9,158 nt of DNA from assembly GCA_030523505.1 (NCBI GenBank), contig JAUNIK010000085.1, forward strand, positions 1 to 9,158. Reading direction: 5' to 3'. The notes beneath the pieces are model-generated. The model made no database searches, was not told the DNA's origin, and saw nothing but the letters and a program-made list of their open reading frames with translations. Shown in pieces: positions 1 through 5,955 of this stretch. Position numbers and translations under genes: made by a program. This DNA is from Prevotellaceae bacterium. Lineage in GTDB: Bacteria; Bacteroidota; Bacteroidia; Bacteroidales; Bacteroidaceae. Numbering within the stretch: position 1 is the first letter of the stretch; each line of letters opens with the position of its first letter.

Positions 1-1080
1 CTCGGTGGTGCATACGATGAACTGCTTGAGTTGGCAGAAACAGCACAGATTCCTTTCGGACAGACACTGCTCGGACTCTCTGCAGCTCCAACAGACCATC
101 CGTTGAATATGGGTATGCTGGGCATGCACGGCAACTATGCGCCAAACTATATGACCAACCAGTGTGATGTGCTCATCGCTGTCGGTATGCGTTTCGATGA
201 CCGTATCACCGGAAATCTTGATACCTACGCAAAGCAGGCTAAGATTATACATATCGACATCGACCCTTCGGAAATCAACAAGAATGTGCAGGTTGATCTG
301 CCTCTTGTTGGTGACTGTAAGCAGGTACTGGCTGAAATCAACAAATACATCAAACCTGCAAAGCATCAGTCATGGATTGAGGGTTTCAAGCCTTATGCTG
401 AGAAGGAATATAATAAGGTGATTGATGGCGCTCTTCATCCAACCGAAGGACCATTGCTCATGGGCGAGGTGGTTCGGAAGGTGAGTGAGGCTGCCAACAA
501 CGAGGCTGTCCTCGTAACAGATGTCGGTCAGAATCAGATGTTTGGATGCCGTTACTTCAAGTTTACCAAGAACAAGTCTGTTGTGACATCAGGTGGTTGC
601 GGCACAATGGGATTCGGCATCCCAGCAGCCATCGGTGCAACCTTCGGAGCTCCTGAGCGTACGGTATGTATGTTCGCTGGTGATGGCGGTTTCCAGATGA
701 CTATCGAGGAACTCGGCACCATCATGGAACAGCAGTGCCCGGTGAAGCTCATCATGCTGAACAACAACTTCCTTGGCAATGTGCGTCAGTGGCAGTATAT
801 GTTCTTCCACAAGCGTTATTCATTCACACCAATGCTCAACCCAAACTACGAGAAGATTGCCGAAGGCTATGGAATACCTTGCCGCACAGTCGTTGAACGT
901 GAAGACCTTGATGATGCTATCCGCGAGATGCTCGACACCGATGGTCCTTTCTTGCTGCAGGTAGCTGTGAAGGAGCAGGATAACGTATTGCCAATGACTC
1001 CTCCGGGAGGAAATGTCGATGAGATGCTCTTCGAGATTGAACAAGAAGAAACACTCCCTAAGGGATTCAAAAAGAATTAG
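1..1080 (+). CDS. ilvB: Acetolactate synthase large (catalytic) subunit, 5'-truncated by the window edge
   Basis: The reading frame is open from base 1 to the TAG at 1078-1080 and gives 359 residues, the C-terminal part of a family usually about 560-600 residues long. The TTG at 31 is internal, because the residues before it (LGGAYDELLE) already belong to the central domain. The enzyme is thiamine-diphosphate (ThDP) dependent and condenses pyruvate with pyruvate or 2-oxobutyrate, the first common step of valine, leucine and isoleucine synthesis. Visible landmarks are GMLGMHG and GMRFDDRITG of the central FAD-binding domain, KIIHIDIDPSEINKN, and the ThDP/Mg motif: GDG at bases 679-687, then 24 residues, then NNN at 760-768. 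The catalytic Glu lies in the missing N-terminal part. The ilvN start is only 4 bp downstream, so the two subunits are probably translationally coupled. Identification is secure. Choosing among ilvB, ilvG and ilvI rests on the ilvN/ilvC context. Confidence 0.96.
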   Translation, partial: LGGAYDELLELAETAQIPFGQTLLGLSAAPTDHPLNMGMLGMHGNYAPNYMTNQCDVLIAVGMRFDDRITGNLDTYAKQAKIIHIDIDPSEINKNVQVDLPLVGDCKQVLAEINKYIKPAKHQSWIEGFKPYAEKEYNKVIDGALHPTEGPLLMGEVVRKVSEAANNEAVLVTDVGQNQMFGCRYFKFTKNKSVVTSGGCGTMGFGIPAAIGATFGAPERTVCMFAGDGGFQMTIEELGTIMEQQCPVKLIMLNNNFLGNVRQWQYMFFHKRYSFTPMLNPNYEKIAEGYGIPCRTVVEREDLDDAIREMLDTDGPFLLQVAVKEQDNVLPMTPPGGNVDEMLFEIEQEETLPKGFKKN

Positions 1081-1084
1081 AATC

Positions 1085-1915
1085 ATGGAACAAGATAAAA
1101 AATATGGGGCTGCGGAGTGCGGCGATTGCAATACCTGTGGCAAGTGTGATGAGCAGTTGCAGCAGGAGGAAACAGCTGCTTTTGATGCAGCGGTAAGAGC
1201 TGCCGCTTCAAAAGACCGTAACTCCTTTGAAAAGAATCTTACTCGTGTGCTCAGCGAACTTGCTCATGATAGCGTTCATGTAGATGGCAGTACACCTCAG
1301 CATGAGACATTCAAGAGAAACGCTGTGTCACGTCCTGTGACACCAGAGTTTGAAGGTGCACAGCTCAACCACGACGGACTGACTCTTTATACACTCATCA
1401 TCTATTCGGAGAACTTTGCCGGTATCCTCAACCAGATTACAGCCGTGTTTACCCGTCGTCAGGTGAATATCGAGACTTTGAATGTATGTGCAAGTTCTAC
1501 GCCTGGTGTTCATAAATACACCATCACATGCTATTGTAAGCCGCAAATGGCCGAAATGCTGTGTAAGCAGATTGAGAAGAAGATTGATGTGCTGCAGGCT
1601 AACTGCTTCGTTGATGATGAGATATTCATCCTCGAGACATCGCTGTTGAAACTATCTACTCCGAATGTCATCGCAAACCCAGAGGTGAGCCGTGTTATTC
1701 GCCGTCATGACGCACATATCGTTGAGGTGAACCCAACATATACCATTGTCGAGAAGACTGGTATCACTGCTGATGTGCTCTCTTTGTTTGACACACTGAA
1801 CGAACTCGATTGTGTCTTGCAGTTTGTTCGCACAGGTAGAATAGCCGTCACAAAATCGTGCATAGAGCGACTGGATCAGTACCTCACCAACCGCGAGGCA
1901 GAGAAGAATATGTAA
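1085..1915 (+). CDS. ilvN: Acetolactate synthase regulatory (small) subunit with Cys-rich N-terminal extension
   Basis: This 276-residue protein is the regulatory subunit that activates IlvB and normally gives feedback control by branched-chain amino acids. Residues about 99-178 form an ACT domain (LYTLIIYSENFAGILNQ, then RRQVNIETLNV, then HKYTITCY). Residues about 179-262 form the conserved C-terminal domain (NPEVSRVIRRH, VEVNPTYTIVEKTG, LQFVRTGRIAVTKS). Bacterial IlvN proteins usually begin a few residues before the ACT domain. Here about 98 residues precede it, starting with four cysteines at 12, 15, 18 and 21 (CxxCxxCxxC), followed by a charged, probably helical stretch (about 25-65). I chose the ATG at 1085, 4 bp after the ilvB stop. 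The in-frame ATG at 1013 would overlap ilvB by 68 bp with a basic segment unlike IlvN. I see no plausible ATG just before the ACT domain, so the extension looks genuinely coding. Confidence 0.93.
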   Translation: MEQDKKYGAAECGDCNTCGKCDEQLQQEETAAFDAAVRAAASKDRNSFEKNLTRVLSELAHDSVHVDGSTPQHETFKRNAVSRPVTPEFEGAQLNHDGLTLYTLIIYSENFAGILNQITAVFTRRQVNIETLNVCASSTPGVHKYTITCYCKPQMAEMLCKQIEKKIDVLQANCFVDDEIFILETSLLKLSTPNVIANPEVSRVIRRHDAHIVEVNPTYTIVEKTGITADVLSLFDTLNELDCVLQFVRTGRIAVTKSCIERLDQYLTNREAEKNM

Positions 1916-1928
1916 TCCTGCAGATTCG

Positions 1929-1960
1929 GTTAATTAGTTAATTTGTCAATTCGTAAATTC
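1929..1960 (+). repeat. Four tandem degenerate 8-bp units before the thioesterase start
   Basis: The 50-bp ilvN-thioesterase gap contains four consecutive 8-bp units: GTTAATTA, GTTAATTT, GTCAATTC and GTAAATTC, fitting the pattern GTnAATTn. A fifth unit begins at 1961 (GAAAT) and runs into the ATG at 1966. The period is exact and there is no Shine-Dalgarno sequence. The tract could set translation efficiency by keeping the leader unpaired, or vary in copy number. Its function is unknown. Confidence 0.7.
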
Positions 1961-1965
1961 GAAAT

Positions 1966-2730
1966 ATGGAACTTTCAAAAGTAGGACGATATAAGAATTT
2001 GGCCGAACCATTCCATTGTGACTTGCACAAGGAATTGTTTATTGGTCATCTGGGTAATCATCTGCTCAATGCAGCCGATTTCCATAGCAATGACCGTGGT
2101 TTCGGCATGGTGTATCTCAATGCCATCAACAAGACATGGGTGTTGTCGCGCCTTGTTATCGAGATGGACGAGATGCCTAAGATTTATGATGAGTTCTATG
2201 TGGAGAGTTGGGTTGAGAACGCATTGCGTTATTTCACCAACCGTAACTTCCACATCCAGAGTGCAGATGGACGAACCCTCGGTTGGGGCCGCTCGATATG
2301 GGCAATGATCGACACAGAAACCCGCCAGCCTGTTAATATCCTTGATGTCAAAGATGGTGAGATAGAGCAGTGGGTGGAGAGTGAAAGACACAACCCAATC
2401 GACAAACCGTCGCGTGTGAAGATGACTGATAATGCAGAGCTCGTTTATGAGTATGTGGCACGCTACAATGATGTTGATATCAACGGGCATGTAAACTCGG
2501 TGAAGTCAATCGAGCATGTGCTTGACATCTTCCCTGTTGAAACCTATAAGGAGAAGCGAATCAAGCGATTCGATATTGCCTATGTGGCAGAAAGCCACGC
2601 TGGCGACACACTGCGTTTCTATCGCGAAAACGGTACCGACGAGAACGAGGTGATGGTGCGCATCAGTAAGGTAACACCTGACGGTGAGGTGGAATGTGTC
2701 CGCTCACTGGTCAAGTTCGTAGAAAGATAA
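1966..2730 (+). CDS. Acyl-ACP thioesterase (FatA/FatB-type, double hot-dog fold)
   Basis: The 254-residue product matches the acyl-ACP thioesterase family (PF01643 type), cytosolic enzymes that hydrolyse acyl-acyl-carrier-protein to free fatty acid and ACP. The first hot-dog half covers about residues 5-135, with the helix region NKTWVLSRLVIEMDEMP and WVENALRYFTNRNF. The second half covers about 155-252 and carries the signature D171-x-N173-x-H175 followed by VN (DINGHVNS), matching the catalytic Asp/Asn/His of plant FatA/FatB. E209 (YVAES) aligns by eye with the catalytic Glu after that motif. Length is normal for bacterial members. The gene lies between ilvN and ilvC, 50 bp after one and 34 bp before the other, so it is probably cotranscribed with them. 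This order is familiar in Bacteroidales. Branched-chain acyl-ACP as substrate is inferred only from the neighbours; chain-length preference cannot be read from the sequence. Confidence 0.92.
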   Translation: MELSKVGRYKNLAEPFHCDLHKELFIGHLGNHLLNAADFHSNDRGFGMVYLNAINKTWVLSRLVIEMDEMPKIYDEFYVESWVENALRYFTNRNFHIQSADGRTLGWGRSIWAMIDTETRQPVNILDVKDGEIEQWVESERHNPIDKPSRVKMTDNAELVYEYVARYNDVDINGHVNSVKSIEHVLDIFPVETYKEKRIKRFDIAYVAESHAGDTLRFYRENGTDENEVMVRISKVTPDGEVECVRSLVKFVER

Positions 2731-2764
2731 ATAAAATTATTCACAACTATAAATTTTTAGTATT

Positions 2765-3808
2765 ATGGCAAAAATGAATTTTGGTGGTGTCATTGAAGAA
2801 GTAATGACACGTGAAGAGTTCCCATTGGAAAAGGCAAGAGAGATTCTTAAGGACGAGACAATTGCTGTTATCGGTTATGGTGTTCAGGGTCCTGGACAGG
2901 CATGTAACCTCCGTGATAACGGTTTCAATGTAATCGTTGGCCAGCGTCAGGGCAAGACCTTCGAGAAGGCAGTTGCTGACGGTTGGGTACCAGGTGAGAC
3001 ACTCTTCTCAATCGAGGAGGCTGCTACAAAGGGTACTATCGTAATGTGCCTGCTCTCTGATGCAGCAGTAATGTCAGTATGGCCAACACTCAAGGAGTGC
3101 TTGAAGCCAGGCGATGCATTGTATTTCTCACACGGTTTCGCTATCACATGGAACGACCGTACTGGTTGTGTTCCTCAGAACGATATCGATGTTATCATGG
3201 TTGCACCTAAGGGCTCTGGTACATCACTCCGTACCATGTTCCTCGAAGGTCGTGGCTTGAATTCATCATACGCAGTATATCAGGACTACACTGGCAAGGC
3301 ACTCGAGCGTACTCTCGCCCTCGGTATCGGTATCGGTTCGGGTTACCTCTTCGAGACAACATTCCAGCGCGAGGCAACTTCTGACCTCACCGGTGAGCGT
3401 GGTTCTTTGATGGGTGCTATCCAGGGCTTGCTCCTTGCTCAATATGAGGTTCTCCGCGAGAATGGTCACACTCCTTCAGAGGCATTCAACGAGACAGTAG
3501 AGGAACTCACACAGTCGCTCATGCCATTGTTCGCAGCAAAGGGTATGGACTGGATGTATGCTAACTGCTCTACAACAGCACAGCGTGGTGCTCTCGACTG
3601 GATGGGTCCTTTCCACGATGCTTGCAAGCCAGTTGTTGAGAAGCTCTACGCTTCTGTAAAGTGCGGTAACGAGGCACAGATCTCTATCGACGCTAACTCA
3701 AAGCCAGACTATCGTGTTGGTCTTGAGAAGGAACTCGCAGCTCTCCGTGAGTCAGAGATGTGGCGTACAGCAGAGACTGTTCGTAAGCTCCGTCCAGAGA
3801 ATAACTAA
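2765..3808 (+). CDS. ilvC: Ketol-acid reductoisomerase
   Basis: IlvC isomerises and reduces 2-acetolactate or 2-aceto-2-hydroxybutyrate to the dihydroxy acids, using NAD(P)H and Mg2+. It is the step after IlvB/IlvN in valine, isoleucine and leucine synthesis. The 347-residue protein has an N-terminal Rossmann domain with GYGVQGPGQ (38-45) and the cofactor-specificity loop at VGQRQGKTF (58-66). H123 (FSHGF) and K149 (APKGSG) are conserved active-site positions. The C-terminal knotted helical domain supplies metal ligands D207 and E211 (SDLTGERG) and probably E243 and E247. Length fits the short single-knot class I form. APKGSG and SDLTGERGSLMGA resemble plant and fungal enzymes more than E. 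coli IlvC. The ATG at 2765 gives the usual N-terminus. Codon use is strongly biased (many CTC, CGT, GGT), consistent with high expression. It is the last gene of the operon, followed by a hairpin terminator. Confidence 0.97.
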   Translation: MAKMNFGGVIEEVMTREEFPLEKAREILKDETIAVIGYGVQGPGQACNLRDNGFNVIVGQRQGKTFEKAVADGWVPGETLFSIEEAATKGTIVMCLLSDAAVMSVWPTLKECLKPGDALYFSHGFAITWNDRTGCVPQNDIDVIMVAPKGSGTSLRTMFLEGRGLNSSYAVYQDYTGKALERTLALGIGIGSGYLFETTFQREATSDLTGERGSLMGAIQGLLLAQYEVLRENGHTPSEAFNETVEELTQSLMPLFAAKGMDWMYANCSTTAQRGALDWMGPFHDACKPVVEKLYASVKCGNEAQISIDANSKPDYRVGLEKELAALRESEMWRTAETVRKLRPENN

Positions 3809-3836
3809 CGCCTCCCCCCAATCCCTATAAAACAAT

Positions 3837-3881
3837 AAGTCCTGTCACCGGTAACGATGGCAGGACTTTTGTTTGTTTTTT
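3837..3881 (+). terminator. Rho-independent terminator after ilvC, possibly bidirectional
   Basis: An 11-bp stem (AAGTCCTGTCA at 3837-3847 with TGGCAGGACTT at 3858-3868, one G-T wobble) encloses a 10-base loop and runs into a T-rich tract (3867-3881). It starts 28 bp after the ilvC stop. Read on the - strand the same stem is followed by ATTGTTTTAT, a weaker U-rich tail. It may therefore also end transcripts of the convergent transporter gene, whose stop lies 64 bp away. Confidence 0.85.
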
Positions 3882-3903
3882 ATTTATTTGTGTATCATTA
3901 CTT

Positions 3904-3931
3904 TCCCTTCCCCAGGAGGACTAGGGAGGGA
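3904..3931. repeat. G/C-rich imperfect palindrome at the transporter 3' end
   Basis: TCCCTTCC (3904-3911) pairs with GGGAGGGA (3924-3931), giving 8 bp with one G-T wobble and a 12-base loop (AGGAGGA core). It begins one base beyond the transporter stop codon, and its - strand form starts GGTCCCTCCC. The run CCTCCCCCC at 3811-3819 could compete for the same arm. Its G/C-richness in an A/T-rich gap recalls dispersed intergenic palindromes of Bacteroidales. It has no U-tract, so it is more likely a 3'-end stabiliser or a repeat remnant than a terminator. Confidence 0.5.
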
Positions 3932-3932
3932 C

Positions 3933-5927
3933 CTATTTCTTACGTGTTGCGGTGATGAAATAAACAATCAGCAACAGATAAGCACCGAGTGAGAGAATCT
4001 CCGAGAGTGGGTTCTCGAGCCATGCCTCGTTGATGAAGTTCAAACCACCGAAGCGTAACATTGCCGAAACAACTCCCATCAATGCACCACCGGCAATGAA
4101 GCCTGATGCAATGAGAGTACCCTTCTCACCACGCTCAGCATTGACAGCAGCATCCTTTGAACGGGTTGTTACAAGCCAGTTGATAGCACCACCGACAACC
4201 AGCGGAGCATTCAGTTCCATAGGGATGAACATACCCAAGGCGAAGGCGAGGGCAGGGATGCCGAAATAGTTGAGCACGAGAGCCAACAGAGCACCAGCAC
4301 CATAGAGATACCAAGGAGCACCAGCACCCGACATCAATGGTTCGATAACAGCCGCCATAGCGTTTGCCTGTGGAGCAACGAGGGCGTTGTCACCCACGAA
4401 ACCGTATGTCTTGTTGAGGATAATCATCACACCACCAACGGTAGCAGCAGAAACGAGCACACCGAGGAACTTCCATGTCTCCTGCTTTGCTGGGGTAGTA
4501 CCGAGCCAGTAACCAATCTTTAGGTCAGTGATGAAACCACCTGCTGTAGAGAGTGCTGTACAAACAACACCACCCATGACGAGCGAAGCCACCATACCGG
4601 CAGAACCCTTCAAACCAACAGCCACCATGATGACAGAAGCAAGGATGAGAGTCATCAGTGTCATGCCCGATACAGGGTTTGTGCCAACGATAGCGATGGC
4701 ATTGGCAGCAACGGTGGTGAAGAGGAATGCGATGATGCCGATAACCAGAATACCTACAACAGCATAAAGCAGATTGAAGTCAACAACTCCTGCATAGAAG
4801 AATATGAATGTCGCGATGAGAGCTATGATAACACCGATAGCGATAATCTTCATCGAGATGTCGCGCTGAGTGCGAACCACATTCTTGTCTGTGTTGCCAG
4901 AGCCCTTCAGTTCGCGACCAGCCAAACCGATAGCACCCTTGATGATGCCCCACTGTTTCACGATACCGATAAGACCAGCCATGGCAATACCACCGATACC
5001 GATATGGCGAGCAAAGGTCTTGAAGATTGCCTCTGGTTCCATGTCAGCCACGCTGCCCTGAGCAACAAGGTCGAAGGTTGGATTCAATGTCTGGAGTGTA
5101 GCATCACCGAGCAATGGAAGCAATGGAACAAGCACGAACCATACCAATGCCGAACCAGCACAGATGATTGCTGCATACTTCAAACCAACGATATATCCGA
5201 GACCGAGCACAGCTGCCGAGGTGTTGATTGAGAACACCAGTTTTGCCTTTGTTGCAAGCCATGAACCACCGGCAATAGCACGGGTGGAGAATGCCTCTGC
5301 CCATGAACCGAAGGTAGCAACGAGGAAGTCGAACATACCACCGACGATGCCGGCAATGAGCAATGGTTTTGCCTGACTGCCGCCTTTCTCGCCTGAAACA
5401 AGCACCTGTGTGGTTGCTGTTGCCTCAGGGAAAGGATACTTGCCGTGCTGATCCTTTACGAAGAACTTACGGAAAGGAATGAGGAACAGGATGCCGAGGA
5501 TACCGCCCAATACTGATGAGAGGAACACCTGAATGAAACTTACTGTCACCTCTGGATATTTTGCCTGAATGATGTAGAGTGCAGGCAGTGTGAAGATTGC
5601 ACCAGCCACGATGACGCCTGAACAAGCACCGATACTCTGGATGATGACATTCTCGCCGAGGGCATTCTTACGCTTTGTTGCCGACGACACACCTACTGCG
5701 ATGATAGCGATAGGAATGGCTGCCTCGAATACCTGACCAACCTTCAATCCGAGGTAGGCTGCTGCTGCCGAGAATACTACTGCCATGAGCAATCCCCATG
5801 TCACTGACCAGAGGTTCACCTCAGCCGGTGTTGACTGTGCCGACATTATAGGCTGATACTCCTCGCCTGGGTTCAGTTCGCGGAAAGCGTTCTCAGGCAA
5901 TTCAATGTTTTTCTTGTTTTCTTCCAT
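3933..5927 (-). CDS. OPT-family oligopeptide transporter
   Basis: This 664-residue integral inner-membrane protein belongs to the oligopeptide transporter (OPT) superfamily, bacterial TIGR00733-like branch, expected to import short peptides (or, in other branches, metal chelates) with cations. A hydrophilic N-terminus of about 37 residues precedes roughly 14-16 hydrophobic segments spread from about 40 to 657, and it ends in TRKK. Family landmarks include KYPFPEATA (163-171), TNPVSGMT (416-423) and DLKIGYWLGTTPAKQ (468-482), plus a cytosolic-looking charged loop near 338-360. Length is normal. The ATG at 5927 is preceded by an A/T-only stretch and no Shine-Dalgarno sequence. It starts 28 bp after the upstream glycosidase stop with no recognisable promoter between, so readthrough from that gene is likely. 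The substrate is unknown; family membership is secure, peptide specificity is inferred. Confidence 0.93.
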   Translation of the reverse strand: MEENKKNIELPENAFRELNPGEEYQPIMSAQSTPAEVNLWSVTWGLLMAVVFSAAAAYLGLKVGQVFEAAIPIAIIAVGVSSATKRKNALGENVIIQSIGACSGVIVAGAIFTLPALYIIQAKYPEVTVSFIQVFLSSVLGGILGILFLIPFRKFFVKDQHGKYPFPEATATTQVLVSGEKGGSQAKPLLIAGIVGGMFDFLVATFGSWAEAFSTRAIAGGSWLATKAKLVFSINTSAAVLGLGYIVGLKYAAIICAGSALVWFVLVPLLPLLGDATLQTLNPTFDLVAQGSVADMEPEAIFKTFARHIGIGGIAMAGLIGIVKQWGIIKGAIGLAGRELKGSGNTDKNVVRTQRDISMKIIAIGVIIALIATFIFFYAGVVDFNLLYAVVGILVIGIIAFLFTTVAANAIAIVGTNPVSGMTLMTLILASVIMVAVGLKGSAGMVASLVMGGVVCTALSTAGGFITDLKIGYWLGTTPAKQETWKFLGVLVSAATVGGVMIILNKTYGFVGDNALVAPQANAMAAVIEPLMSGAGAPWYLYGAGALLALVLNYFGIPALAFALGMFIPMELNAPLVVGGAINWLVTTRSKDAAVNAERGEKGTLIASGFIAGGALMGVVSAMLRFGGLNFINEAWLENPLSEILSLGAYLLLIVYFITATRKK

Positions 5928-5955
5928 TTTTATTTTTTATACTGATAATATTTGT

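Noticed and set aside
1013..1084. Upstream in-frame ATG that would lengthen IlvN by 24 residues
   Set aside because: It lies inside ilvB in another frame, gives a basic segment unlike IlvN, and the ATG at 1085 sits at a normal operon spacing.
1929..1960. Tandem units considered as a CRISPR-like array
   Set aside because: The 8-bp units are contiguous and have no spacers.
1975..2490. 171-codon open frame on the - strand under the thioesterase gene
   Set aside because: It is the complement of a well-supported gene; its Cys/His/Ile-rich product matches no family I recognise and it lacks a promoter.
2731..2764. Separate promoter or attenuator just before ilvC
   Set aside because: The 34-bp gap has no TTTG or TAnnTTTG element and no stable hairpin, so cotranscription is simpler.
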